From: Dyella terrae
Lineage (GTDB): Bacteria > Pseudomonadota > Gammaproteobacteria > Xanthomonadales > Rhodanobacteraceae
NCBI RefSeq assembly: GCF_022394535.1
Contig: NZ_CP089414.1
Coordinates: forward strand, 4,588,001 to 4,652,000
Length of the DNA stretch: 64,000 nt
Reading direction: 5' to 3'
The notes beneath the pieces are model-generated. The model was given only the letters and a program-made list of their open reading frames with translations. It was not told the DNA's origin and did not search any database. Every line of letters begins with the position of its first letter. Positions within the stretch are counted from its first letter, which is position 1. Shown piece by piece: positions 40,026-49,346 of the stretch. Position numbers and translations under genes: made by a program.

Positions 40026-40390
40026 CTTTTCTCCCTCTCCCCTTCGGGGAGAGGGTTGGGGTGAGGGGTGGGTGCTCGCCGCATTGCTCCAACGGAGCCG
40101 TCATCTCGGCGCACCTCATAAAAGGGGGCAAGGGCCAGGGTTCAGTGTCATCAATGATTGGTCGTTGCCTCGTGCGTTCTCGCGATCAGGCCGCTTACGC
40201 AGCGGGCGTTTCGACCTCCTGCCGGAGGACGGAAGCCCGCGGCAGGCGAGCTAGATCACCGTATCGCTAAAACCAAACACCGAAGCTCTGGACCCCGGCC
40301 TATGCCGGGGTGACGGCAAAGATGAAACGCTGAGGCGAGCACCCGCCCCTCACCCCGACCCTCTCCCCGAAGGGGAGAGGGAGCAGAGCA
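40026..40390. repeat. Composite inverted repeat (short copy)
   Basis: This block behind the deformylase gene has the same ends as the block at 20333-21300: ccctctcccc-3 nt-ggggagaggg at 40033-40055 and, inverted, at 40359-40381, each with the ggttggggtgagggg-type flank. Inside are a ccccggc/gccgggg hairpin at 40293-40310 and a segment (cgcttacgcagcgggcgtttcgacc, split about 40192-40217) also present in the long copy. The core with the aaagaaaagt palindromes is missing. Confidence 0.78.
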
Positions 40391-40549
40391 GGCCGCAGCA
40401 AACTAAGAAGAACCCCAACCCATCCGTCAACCCGTTGCCATTCCTCACGAATCCGGCAACCCTACGCGCTGGCCTGCCTCCCGGCAGGTCCGACGTATCC
40501 GTGCCGCAAGGCGGCCACAGGGGACCCACCACATGACCGGACGACTTTC
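40391..40549 (+). promoter_or_regulatory. Leader of the OPT transporter with a short upstream reading frame
   Basis: A six-codon frame (ATG 40533, stop TGA 40551-40553) with a ribosome-binding-site-like ggggac ends exactly over the GTG start of the transporter (GTGA). It could couple translation or be a sign of a wrong base near the true start. Confidence 0.4.
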
Positions 40550-42547
40550 GTGAGCGGCAATCTTTCCCAAACCGAATCTCGCAAAGAGCTGACCGTCCGC
40601 GGTCTCATCCTTGGCGTCATCATCACGGTGGTATTCACCGCCGCCAACGTGTTCTTCGGTCTCAAGGCCGGCCTCACCTTTGCCACCTCGATTCCGGCGG
40701 CGGTGATTTCCATGGCCCTGCTGCGTGGATTCAAGAATTCCACCATCCAGGAAAACAACATCGTCCAGACCATCGCGTCGGCGGCGGGCACGCTGTCGTC
40801 GATCATCTTTGTGCTGCCCGGCATGATCATGATCGGCTGGTGGGCGGATTTCCCGTTCTGGACGTCGTTCGCTGTCTGCGCGCTGGGCGGCATCCTGGGC
40901 GTGATGTATTCGATCCCTCTGCGCCGCGCGCTGGTGACCGATACCGACCTGCCGTATCCGGAAGGTTTGGCCTGCGCCGAAGTGCTCAAGGTCGGCAGCG
41001 GTGACGATGCAGACGCGGACAGCGTGGAAGAAGGCCGTGCCGGCCTGCTTGCCGTGATGTGGGGCTCCATTGTCTCGGCGGTGTTCGCCGTGGTGGTTGC
41101 CACGCAGGTGTTCGCGTCGGACTTTGTGCGCAACTTCCGCGTCAACGACAAGGGCGGGGTCAGCGGTTTCGACTTCAATCTTTCCTTCGCGTTGTTCGCC
41201 ATCGGCCATCTGGTCGGCCTGTCGGTGGGTATCGCCATGCTCATCGGCGCGATCATCGGCTGGGGCTGGGGCGTGCCGCATTACTCGGTGCTGGGCGATA
41301 TGTCCGCCTCGGTGGCGGATCTGGCCAACACCACCTGGAGCCACAAGGTGCGCTTCGTTGGCGCTGGCGCCATCGGCGTGTCGGCCATCTGGACGCTCGC
41401 CAAGCTGGTGAAGCCGGTGATCACAGGCCTGACCTCGGCCATGGCCGCCTCCCGTGTGCGCAAGGCCGGCAACGCCGATTCGCTGCCGCGCACCGAGCGC
41501 GATATCCCGATCGGCATCGTGGGTCTGATCACGCTGGCTTGCTTTATTCCGATCGGGTGGTTGCTCGGCTATTTCGGCGAGACGGCTGGCCTGGGCGATC
41601 ACGTGGCCGTGCTCGCCATCGGCGGCGTGGCCTTCGTCGTGCTGATGGGCTTCTTCGTCTCCACCGTGTGCGGCTACATGGCCGGTTTGATTGGTTCCTC
41701 CAACAGTCCGCTGTCGGGCGTGGGCATTCTCGTGGTCATCGCCGCGGCGCTGCTGCTGGTGGCGTTTGTAAAGCCGCATGTCGGTCCGGAAGAGGGCAAG
41801 GCGCTGGTGGCGTTCGCGTTGTTCATCACCTCGGTGGTGTTCACCGTGGCGGCCATTGCCAACAACAACCTGCAGGACCTGAAGACCGGTCAGCTGGTGG
41901 ACGCCACGCCGTGGAAACAGCAGGCAGCGCTGGTGATCGGCGTGATCGCTGGCGCGGCGGTGATCCCGCCTGTGCTGGACCTGCTCAACAAGGCTTACGG
42001 TTTCGTCGGTGTGGCTGGTGCGGGCCCGCATGCCTTGCCGGCACCGCAGGCCGGTTTGATCTCCGCGCTGGCGCAGGGTGTGATCACCAACAACATCGAC
42101 TGGAGCCTGATCATCACGGGTATCTGGATCGGCGTGGCGATCATCATCATCGACGAGGTTCTGCGTCGCACCACCAAGCGTCTGAGCATGCCGCCGCTGG
42201 CGGTGGGTCTGGGCATTTATCTGCCCACGGTCAGCACGCTCATGGTGGTGGTGGGTTCGGTGGTCGGCTGGTATTTCGACCGTCGCGCGGATCGCGCCAA
42301 GAAGCCGGAAACCACCAAGCAATTGGGCGTGCTGCTCGCCTCTGGCCTGATTGTCGGCGAGAGCGTGACCGGCGTGGTGATCGCCTTCATCGTTGGGTTC
42401 TCCGGCAAGGCCGCGCCGCTGGCGCTGGTGGGCGAGAACTTTGGCGAGGCGGCACAGTGGATCGGCGGCATCGCCTTCGCCCTGATCGTGCTCTTCATGT
42501 ACCTGTGGGTGGCCCGGATGGCCAAGCGCTTGAGCAGCAAAGCCTGA
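40550..42547 (+). CDS. OPT-family oligopeptide transporter
   Basis: The 665-residue inner-membrane protein has about 16 helices and the OPT start ELTVRGLILGVIITVVFTAANVFFGLKAGLTFATSIPAAVISMALLR, plus NNIVQTIASAAGTLSS, LPYPEGLACAEVLK and the GLIGSSNSPLSGVGI motif. OPT carriers import peptides or metal chelates by proton coupling. The GTG start lacks a ribosome binding site of its own and overlaps a short upstream frame; the true N-terminus is therefore uncertain by several residues. Confidence 0.92.
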   Translation: MSGNLSQTESRKELTVRGLILGVIITVVFTAANVFFGLKAGLTFATSIPAAVISMALLRGFKNSTIQENNIVQTIASAAGTLSSIIFVLPGMIMIGWWADFPFWTSFAVCALGGILGVMYSIPLRRALVTDTDLPYPEGLACAEVLKVGSGDDADADSVEEGRAGLLAVMWGSIVSAVFAVVVATQVFASDFVRNFRVNDKGGVSGFDFNLSFALFAIGHLVGLSVGIAMLIGAIIGWGWGVPHYSVLGDMSASVADLANTTWSHKVRFVGAGAIGVSAIWTLAKLVKPVITGLTSAMAASRVRKAGNADSLPRTERDIPIGIVGLITLACFIPIGWLLGYFGETAGLGDHVAVLAIGGVAFVVLMGFFVSTVCGYMAGLIGSSNSPLSGVGILVVIAAALLLVAFVKPHVGPEEGKALVAFALFITSVVFTVAAIANNNLQDLKTGQLVDATPWKQQAALVIGVIAGAAVIPPVLDLLNKAYGFVGVAGAGPHALPAPQAGLISALAQGVITNNIDWSLIITGIWIGVAIIIIDEVLRRTTKRLSMPPLAVGLGIYLPTVSTLMVVVGSVVGWYFDRRADRAKKPETTKQLGVLLASGLIVGESVTGVVIAFIVGFSGKAAPLALVGENFGEAAQWIGGIAFALIVLFMYLWVARMAKRLSSKA

Positions 42548-42692
42548 ACCGCCCGGTCGCGCCCAGCCTGAAGCGGGCGCGACCAAATGTCATGCCTACA
42601 TGCCACGATCGAACAGGAGTGCGCCCTGACCGGCTATCCTAGACGGTCGCAGCTTTAGTGTTGCGCGACGGTCATGTGGAGGCGGTAAACGC

Positions 42693-45299
42693 GTGGTGGA
42701 GCAGACAGGGGCGGAGGCCCCGATTCCCGGTGATGTGCTTGCACGGCCAGGCCTGATGGCCCGGTTGCGCAGGCTTGCCGGTCCGCTGCTTTCGGTGGCC
42801 ATGCTGTGCCTGGCGCTGTGGGCGCTGCGCCATCTCGCCAGCGAGGTGAGCTACCGCGAGGTGGCTCGCTACGTCCATGGGCTGGAAAACTACCGCCTCG
42901 CGCTGGCCGTGCTGCTCACGGCGGGCAGCTACGGCGTGATGATCCTGTACGACTGGTTCGGGCTGAAGTACATCGGCAAGCACCTGCCGGGTGCACAGGT
43001 CAGCCTCATCTCCTTCATCAGCTACGCCTTCAGCAACGCGCTGGGCATGGCGTTGCTGATCTCCGGCTCCATCCGCTACCGGTTCTACATCCAGGCCGGT
43101 CTGTCCACGGCGGAAGTCGCGAAGGTCGTGGTCTACACCACGCTTAGCTTCTGGCTCGGCCTGAGTGCGCTCACCGGTGTCACCTTGCTGCTGGTGCCTG
43201 TGCCGCCCTCCTTGCCGTTGGCGAGTTGGCGCATCCCCGTCGCCATCGTGCTCACACTGGTTCCGCTGTTGTGGATCGCCGGCAGTCGCTTGCTTGGACG
43301 TCCCTTGCGCCTGTGGCGTTGGCGCGTGAGTTTGCCGAGCACGCTGGTCGCTACGCGGCAGGTGTTGGTGGGCGCGGTGGATTGGGGCTTGGCGGCCTAC
43401 GTGCTGTACCTGTTGATGCCCAATCAGGTGGATACGGGGTTCGGCCATTTCCTGGCGATCTTCGTACTGGCGCAGATCGCCGGCCTGATCAGCCACGTGC
43501 CCGGTGGCCTTGGCGTGTTCGAGGCGGTGATGCTGGCCGGCTTCGGCGCGGAAGGAAACCAGGGCCTGGAAGCGCCCATCCTTGGCGCACTGGCGGCCTA
43601 CCGCCTCATCTACTACTTCCTGCCGCTGTTTGCCGCCACCGTGGTGGTGCTGTGGCGCGAGGCGCGCGGCCTGCGCCAGAAGACACTGCTGGCGCCGTGG
43701 TTCACCGCCCTGCTGCCGCCGTTCTTCGCTGGCCTCACCATGGTGTCGGGCGCGGTGCTGCTGTTCTCCGGCGCCACGTCGGCGCTGCCGGCGCGCATGG
43801 CGATCCTGCGCGACATGTTGCCGCTGGCCGTGCTGGAAGTGTCCCACTTCCTCTCCAGCGTGGTCGGCATGATGCTGCTGATCCTCGCGCGTGGCCTGCA
43901 GCGTCGACTCGATGCGGCTTACGTGCTCACGTTGGTCCTGCTGGTGCTCGGCGCGGTGCTGTCGCTGCTCAAGGGCATCGACTACGAAGAAGCCACCTTG
44001 CTGTCCGTGCTGGCGTTAGCGCTGGCGCCGGCGCACCGCCTGTTCTATCGGCGCGCGTCGATGTTCAGCGCGAGCTTCTCGTGGGGTTGGATCATCGCCA
44101 TCGTGGCGGTGCTGGTGTGCGCCGGCTGGCTGGTCGGCTTCAGCTACAAACACGTGGAATACAGCAAAAATCTGTGGTGGGAGTTCAGCTTCTATCACGG
44201 TGGTGCACCCCGTGCGTTGCGTGCGCTCGTGGGCGCGGCGGCGGCGGGCCTGCTGTTTGCGCTGGCCAACCTCATCCGTCCTGCGCGCCCCGATCTGCAC
44301 CTGCCAAACGAAGACGACCTGCAGCGTGCGTTGCCGCTGATCAAGAACTTCACCTCGGCGCAGGCACACCTGGCCCTGACGGGTGACAAGACGTTGCTGT
44401 TCGATGCCGACAACCGTGCCTTCATCATGTACGACGTGGAAGGTCGCAGCTGGGTGGCGATGGGCGATCCGGTGGGCGAGGACGAAGGCGCGCGCCGCGA
44501 ACTGGTATGGACCTTCCGCGACCAGTGCGAACGCGCCGGTGGCTGGCCGCTGTTCTATCAGGTGCGGCCGGACGATCTCGACCTGTACCTGGAAGTGGGT
44601 ATGAACTTCCTCAAGATCGGCGAGGAGGCACGCGTCGACCTTACTGGCTTCAACCTCGACGGCAAGTCCAAGAAGGTGTTGCGCAACACCATCAACAAGC
44701 TCACCCGCGACGGCATGCGTATGGAGATCGTGCCGGCCGACGCGGTGACCGCGTTGATGCCGCAGCTAAAGAAGATCTCCGATGCCTGGATGCGCGACAA
44801 GGGCGTACGCGAGAAGGGCTTCTCGCTGGGCACCTTCGACCCGCGCTACCTGGAGCGCACGCCCATGGCGCTGGTGTGGCAGGGCGAGGAACTGGTGGCC
44901 TTTGCCAACCTGTTCCTCACCGAGAATAAAGAAGAAGCCTCGCTCGATCTCATGCGCCACCTGCCCGACGGCACGGCCGGCGTCATGGACTTCCTGTTCA
45001 TCAGCCTCATGCAGTGGTCCAAGCAGGAAGGCTACCGCTGGTTCAATCTAGGCATGGCCCCGTTCTCCGGCTTGCAGAATCGCCGCAGCGCACCGCTGTG
45101 GAGCCGCCTTGGCGCCATGCTGTTCGGCCGTGGCGAGAAGTTCTACAACTTCCGTGGGCTGCGCAAATACAAAGACAAATTCGACCCCGTGTGGGAACCT
45201 CGTTACTTGGCGGTGCCTAACGGCATCGCGCTTCCGCTGGTGTTCGCCAACGTGGCGAGCCTTATCTCGGGTGGATTGTCTGGCATGGTGCGCCGTTGA
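42693..45299 (+). CDS. mprF: MprF-type phosphatidylglycerol aminoacyltransferase/flippase
   Basis: The 868-residue protein has 13-14 membrane helices (residues about 25-535), including the flippase-like motif LISHVPGGLGVFEAVMLAG, and a C-terminal GNAT-fold synthase domain (about 555-850; FIMYDVEGRSWVAMGDPVG, GMNFLKIGEEARVDL, WFNLGMAPFSGL). It transfers Lys (or Ala) from aminoacyl-tRNA to phosphatidylglycerol, lowering envelope negative charge and giving resistance to cationic peptides. The GTG start has GGAGG upstream. It is coupled to the next gene by a 4-base overlap. Confidence 0.95.
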   Translation: MVEQTGAEAPIPGDVLARPGLMARLRRLAGPLLSVAMLCLALWALRHLASEVSYREVARYVHGLENYRLALAVLLTAGSYGVMILYDWFGLKYIGKHLPGAQVSLISFISYAFSNALGMALLISGSIRYRFYIQAGLSTAEVAKVVVYTTLSFWLGLSALTGVTLLLVPVPPSLPLASWRIPVAIVLTLVPLLWIAGSRLLGRPLRLWRWRVSLPSTLVATRQVLVGAVDWGLAAYVLYLLMPNQVDTGFGHFLAIFVLAQIAGLISHVPGGLGVFEAVMLAGFGAEGNQGLEAPILGALAAYRLIYYFLPLFAATVVVLWREARGLRQKTLLAPWFTALLPPFFAGLTMVSGAVLLFSGATSALPARMAILRDMLPLAVLEVSHFLSSVVGMMLLILARGLQRRLDAAYVLTLVLLVLGAVLSLLKGIDYEEATLLSVLALALAPAHRLFYRRASMFSASFSWGWIIAIVAVLVCAGWLVGFSYKHVEYSKNLWWEFSFYHGGAPRALRALVGAAAAGLLFALANLIRPARPDLHLPNEDDLQRALPLIKNFTSAQAHLALTGDKTLLFDADNRAFIMYDVEGRSWVAMGDPVGEDEGARRELVWTFRDQCERAGGWPLFYQVRPDDLDLYLEVGMNFLKIGEEARVDLTGFNLDGKSKKVLRNTINKLTRDGMRMEIVPADAVTALMPQLKKISDAWMRDKGVREKGFSLGTFDPRYLERTPMALVWQGEELVAFANLFLTENKEEASLDLMRHLPDGTAGVMDFLFISLMQWSKQEGYRWFNLGMAPFSGLQNRRSAPLWSRLGAMLFGRGEKFYNFRGLRKYKDKFDPVWEPRYLAVPNGIALPLVFANVASLISGGLSGMVRR

Positions 45300-46081
45300 A
45301 ACGATTCTGGAAGTGGACTGCTCTCGTCGTACTGGTGGCTGCTGCGGGCGGCCTGTGGGTGTGGCAGCCGTGGCATCACGCCAGCATGGACGAATCGCTC
45401 GTGCAGGTACCCGCGCAGCAGGGCGTTACGCCGCTGACCGGGCGGCAGGACGTGGTCGCCATCTTTTATTCCGGTGACGGCGGCTGGCGCGACCTGGACC
45501 AGTCGCTAGGCAAGATCATCGCCTCTCACGGCATTCCGGTAGAGGGCGTGAGTTTGCTGCAGTACTACTGGCGCAACAGAAGCGCAGAGGACTCCGCAGC
45601 AGACCTCGATGCGTTGATCACGCGCACGCTGGCGCAGAACGGCAAGAAACGCATCTGGCTGATCGGCTTCTCGTTTGGCGCCGATGTGCTGCCCACCATC
45701 GTGGGCAAGCTCAGCCCGGAAGGACGCGCGCACATCGCCCAGATCGTGCTGCTCTCGCCCAGCACGGACGTGAACTTCGAGATCGAGATGGAAGGCTATA
45801 TCTCGGCACGCGAAGGCAAATGGAAAACCTGGACGCAGGATTTCTTCCAGTGGGTCAATCCAGTCAAGCACTATGACGCCATGCCGCCGCTGGAATCCCT
45901 CGGCGGCCATCCGCCCGTCGTGTGCTACTACGGCATCAAAGACAAGGCCGACACCATCTGTGCCGATCCCAAGCTGCCGTCGTGGGTGAAGGTGTACGAG
46001 AAAACCGGCGACCATCACTTCGACTACAACTACGAAGGGCTGGCGCAGCAGATGATCCACGAGTTGCCTGCGAGTGAGTAA
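45296..46081 (+). CDS. AcvB/VirJ-type serine hydrolase (putative aminoacyl-PG hydrolase)
   Basis: The 261-residue protein starts at a TTG overlapping the mprF stop. An N-terminal helix (WTALVVLVAAAGGLWVW) anchors or exports it. The VirJ/AcvB alpha/beta-hydrolase domain has FYSGDGGWRDLDQSLG, the nucleophile elbow GFSFGADVLP and a late His in GDHHFDYNY. In Agrobacterium AcvB hydrolyses lysyl-phosphatidylglycerol made by LpiA (MprF). The coupling here suggests the same make-and-break control of aminoacyl lipids. Confidence 0.87.
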   Translation: MKRFWKWTALVVLVAAAGGLWVWQPWHHASMDESLVQVPAQQGVTPLTGRQDVVAIFYSGDGGWRDLDQSLGKIIASHGIPVEGVSLLQYYWRNRSAEDSAADLDALITRTLAQNGKKRIWLIGFSFGADVLPTIVGKLSPEGRAHIAQIVLLSPSTDVNFEIEMEGYISAREGKWKTWTQDFFQWVNPVKHYDAMPPLESLGGHPPVVCYYGIKDKADTICADPKLPSWVKVYEKTGDHHFDYNYEGLAQQMIHELPASE

Positions 46082-46238
46082 CCGGTCACATGCCGTACCG
46101 GGCGGGGTGCGACAACCGCACCGGCCCTCACGCATATAGGAAAACTCCTACTTTTTGCCGGGCCGACCCTCCGTAACATGTCAGCCTTCGCTGTCGCCCG
46201 GCAGCCAAGGACGGCATGCACGATGCCAGGAGGGTTTC

Positions 46239-47258
46239 ATGATCATTTGGGGAAGCGGCGGTGGCGTATGCATCGCCGGCGATGCGGGCACGCGAGATTG
46301 CCCGGTCTGCCAGAGCGCGCAGCGCTTTGATCTCACCGTCAGCTACCGCTACGCGCACATCTGGTACGCGTTCAGTTGGGTCACCAGCAGGCGGTATCAG
46401 GCGGTGTGTTCGCGCTGCCACAACGGTGTGGCGCTGACCAAGCAGGAGTTTCAGAGCCGCGTCAGCAAGGACCCGATTCCCGTCATGCGTCGCCGTGGCT
46501 GGCTGTTGATTCCGGCCCTCGTCGGTCTGGTCATCGTCGTGGGCGCCGTGCAGGAAAGGCGGCAGGGTGATGATGTGGCCGCATCCATCGCCGCGCCACA
46601 CGCAGGGGATGTCTACTTCGCCGACTTGTCCAAATTGGTGAAGGGTTTTGACCAGTCACCGGCTTACGGTGCGTTGAAACTGGTTTCCGCCGATGGAAAC
46701 ATGCTGACTTTCATGGCGGCGAAAACGGCCTACAACAAGAAGCGGAGCGTAGAGAGCGACGTGCGCAGCGGAAAGGCCGGGACGGACGACTACTACGATC
46801 GGGACGAGCCCATGACGCTTTCCACCGATCAGCTTCGACAACTGCAGAGCAACCACGTCATCTACGACGTCAACCACGGTGCGGATACGCCGGTCGCGGG
46901 CACCACGTCGAATGCAGCAGGCGGACCCACAACGGCATCCGCATCGTCGACGGGCCATGGCGGTCCCTCACTGGCTGCGGACTACAGCCGTGCCGTCATG
47001 CAAGCAGTGCAGACGAACTGGATACGGCCCGACAACACGCCAGCCTCGTCCTGCAAGGTGCGGGTCACCCAGCAACCCGGCGGACATATCACGGGCATCG
47101 ACATTGAGTCGGATTGCCCTTATGACGAGGCAGGCAAGCGCTCCGTCGTCAATGCCGTGCGGCGTGCAGATCCACTGCCTTACCAGGGTTACGAGAAGGC
47201 ATTCCAGTCCACTATCGTGATCACCTTTGCGTCGATGGCCGACGCCTCGCAGCCTTAG
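46239..47258 (+). CDS. Membrane protein with zinc ribbon and TonB/TolA-like C-terminal domain
   Basis: The start at 46239 has a strong AGGAGGG ribosome binding site; 339 aa. The N-terminus holds a zinc-ribbon-like set of Cys (CPVC at residues about 21-24 and CSRCHNG about 57), then one membrane helix (GWLLIPALVGLVIVVGAV). The C-terminal domain (about 245-335) with SRAVMQAVQTNWIRPD, CKVRVTQQPGGHITGIDI and YEKAFQSTIVITF resembles the TonB_C/TolA C-terminal fold, with a Cys pair. The function is unknown; a role in envelope energy coupling or sensing is possible. Confidence 0.72.
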   Translation: MIIWGSGGGVCIAGDAGTRDCPVCQSAQRFDLTVSYRYAHIWYAFSWVTSRRYQAVCSRCHNGVALTKQEFQSRVSKDPIPVMRRRGWLLIPALVGLVIVVGAVQERRQGDDVAASIAAPHAGDVYFADLSKLVKGFDQSPAYGALKLVSADGNMLTFMAAKTAYNKKRSVESDVRSGKAGTDDYYDRDEPMTLSTDQLRQLQSNHVIYDVNHGADTPVAGTTSNAAGGPTTASASSTGHGGPSLAADYSRAVMQAVQTNWIRPDNTPASSCKVRVTQQPGGHITGIDIESDCPYDEAGKRSVVNAVRRADPLPYQGYEKAFQSTIVITFASMADASQP

Positions 47259-47314
47259 TTGGCATCTTCACTTATTCGTGCCGGCGCGGCTGCGCAACGG
47301 AACGACGAGAGCTT

Positions 47315-48106
47315 ATGAGCGTCGCCATTCACAACGAACATGTCATGCGTACCACCGCCTGGATCAGAAAGCTGATGTCCTTCGCAGGAACGGCAACGCG
47401 TGGAGCCATGATTGGCGTTGTCTGCATGTTGCTTATCTGCATCACTATTACAGGCGCTCATGGCACCCTCTGGTGGTTGCCGAGCCAACTCGTCGTCGCC
47501 GTATCGCTTATCTGGCTGCTATGGGTGTTCGCCGCAACCAGCGTTCGGCGGTTGCATGACCTTGGCTATAGCGGCCACTGGTTCTGGCTACTGCTGATGC
47601 CCGCCGTATCGCAGTGCGTAACGATCTTGCTTTGTTGTCTGCCCGCCAAAAAAATCGATAACGCGTTTGCTCTGGATTCGCGTGAAAGCAACGAGGTAGC
47701 GCTTCCACGTTGGCAGCGCGTCGTCCTCTGCTTGATCTTAGTCTGGGTGCTGTTGGCCTTCGTGACGGCCGGAGCTGACCGTAGTTCGACCGCTCAGGAA
47801 CGTTGCCTTGACCTTCTCGTTATCGGTGCGCTCCCGCTCTACGTGCTTTGGTTACCTTGGTGGTTGTGGATAACCATCAGGGATCGCCGCAGCACTGACC
47901 CGTCACGGTTCTGGCTGCGGCGTCTGGTGATAGGCGTATCCGTCACCTGGTTGATGGCGGTGCTTTGTATCGCACTGAGCGCTGAGCTGGACTCGCTGAG
48001 CGAAGCGGTGATCATGCTGTTGCTCTTCGGCGTCGCGCCCGTGTTGGTCGTGTGGCTTGCTTACTGGCTCTTGCGGAAATATCTGGCGAGCCGACGCGCT
48101 ACCTAG
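47315..48106 (+). CDS. DUF805 membrane protein
   Basis: The 263-residue protein has seven or so hydrophobic segments. The DUF805 hallmarks are FAGTATRG at residue about 23 and RRLHDLGYSGHWFWLLLMP at about 77. The part after residue 130 is a second hydrophobic domain not usual for the family, which is commonly 100-150 aa. Function unknown. The codons are less G+C-biased than in the neighbouring genes. Confidence 0.8.
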   Translation: MSVAIHNEHVMRTTAWIRKLMSFAGTATRGAMIGVVCMLLICITITGAHGTLWWLPSQLVVAVSLIWLLWVFAATSVRRLHDLGYSGHWFWLLLMPAVSQCVTILLCCLPAKKIDNAFALDSRESNEVALPRWQRVVLCLILVWVLLAFVTAGADRSSTAQERCLDLLVIGALPLYVLWLPWWLWITIRDRRSTDPSRFWLRRLVIGVSVTWLMAVLCIALSAELDSLSEAVIMLLLFGVAPVLVVWLAYWLLRKYLASRRAT

Positions 48107-48254
48107 CGGCACGCGCCATGCGTTTCGTTGCCGTGTTCGGCACCACTGCGCTGTACTGGGTTGTGCTGCAGACGGAGTTTGATATGGCGCGCGAACAGCG
48201 CAAGCACGAGCCCAGAGGGCTCGATGCGTTGTAACGGTTACCACCGCGCTCGAC

Positions 48255-49250
48255 TTACTGCGGTAACGGCACCGACTGCACATCGAATGGCACGTGGCGG
48301 GGAATCGCGGCGTCGTCGTCTTTGTGCGCAAACAAGAGGCTGTACTTCGACTCGATGAAATACACGCGGCCGTTCGCAATCACACCTGACGACGGATCGT
48401 TGAGTCCGGCCACCAGCGTCACTAGCGAAGCGGCGCGGTTGCCCGACAGCGTGGCCAGCGTGATTTGCCCGCCGTAAGGGCCGTCATGCCCAAACGCGTT
48501 GCTTTCGAAGATCACCAGACGGTCGTGTCCGGCCGAGCGCACCGCGTCGGCATTCTTCAACGTGCGCGGCATGTCGATGCGCGTAACCGCCCCGGCGCTG
48601 CCGTCTGGCCTCATGTCGATACGCAGCAGGTAAGGCGCGGCAGTCACCGTGCTCACGTAGATGTGGTTGCGGTCGATGGCGATGCCGTTGAGCTTGAAAC
48701 CCTCGGTACCGGCGTTGAAGGAGGCATCCTGCTTCCATAGCTCCAGTGCGCTGTCGCCATCGCGCCAGCGGAAGATGCGGGGCTGCAGTGAGTCGGTGAT
48801 GTAGAGGTTGCCGTGATCGTCCTGCGTCAGGTCGTTGCAGTAGCCCTTGTCCGGTAGCTCGTAGCTGGCGCGCGGCGCACCCGTGGCAAGGTCGTAGCTC
48901 TTCAGGGCGCTCGGGTGGGTAGGCACCGTGGTGTAGCCGAGCGTGCCGGAGCAGACCCACAGCAGGCCGCGACGGGTATCTACCAGCACACCCTGTCCAT
49001 TGGATAGGCCATTGGAGCCGGGCGGCACCAGTACGTCCGGTTGGTCCGATCCGGGCGCGATGCGCGCCACAGCCCCTTGGCGCCAGCTACCGACGTAGAA
49101 CGATCCGTCCGGCCCCACCGCAATGCTTTCGGGATACCAGTCCGCGGGCAGCGGGCGGGTCGATGGCGCCGCATCGGCGGCATGGCCAGCAGCGGTAAAG
49201 GTCAGCGCGCAGGCCAGGGCAAGGCGGCGCAGCAGGGTGGTAGTGGTCAT
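48255..49250 (-). CDS. SMP-30/gluconolactonase-like periplasmic beta-propeller
   Basis: The start at 49250 is supported by GGAG upstream and by the signal peptide RLALACALTFTAAGHAAD; the frame continues upstream but through the LysR gene. The 331-residue protein has the SMP-30/Gluconolaconase plan: YPESIAVGPDGSFYVGSW, YCNDLTQDDHGNLYITDS (metal-site Asn/Asp) and FKLNGIAIDRNHIYVST. It may hydrolyse a lactone or be a non-catalytic propeller. The divergent LysR gene is its likely regulator. Confidence 0.84.
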   Translation of the reverse strand: MTTTTLLRRLALACALTFTAAGHAADAAPSTRPLPADWYPESIAVGPDGSFYVGSWRQGAVARIAPGSDQPDVLVPPGSNGLSNGQGVLVDTRRGLLWVCSGTLGYTTVPTHPSALKSYDLATGAPRASYELPDKGYCNDLTQDDHGNLYITDSLQPRIFRWRDGDSALELWKQDASFNAGTEGFKLNGIAIDRNHIYVSTVTAAPYLLRIDMRPDGSAGAVTRIDMPRTLKNADAVRSAGHDRLVIFESNAFGHDGPYGGQITLATLSGNRAASLVTLVAGLNDPSSGVIANGRVYFIESKYSLLFAHKDDDAAIPRHVPFDVQSVPLPQ

Positions 49251-49346
49251 CGGTGGCTCCCTATGGCGGATGGCAGGGATTGTGGTTCGCCACTTCTGCT
49301 CTATAAATGCGCTTCCTCTTCCTTCACTCCACAGTGAGACTTTGGA
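49251..49346. promoter_or_regulatory. Divergent promoter region, SMP-30-like gene and LysR regulator
   Basis: These 96 bases separate the two divergent starts. In LysR systems such a gap holds both promoters and the LysR (T-N11-A) site. A TATAAA-like stretch lies at about 49301-49306. No operator can be assigned with confidence. Confidence 0.45.

Noticed and set aside
40445..42586. Very long reading frame on the minus strand opposite the OPT transporter
   Set aside because: Its His/Arg/Asp-rich composition is that of an antisense shadow in high-G+C DNA; the plus strand encodes a clear OPT protein.
48118..48234. Possible 38-aa hydrophobic peptide after the DUF805 gene
   Set aside because: No ribosome binding site and no family; it might also be a lost C-terminal part of the DUF805 protein, but nothing decides this.
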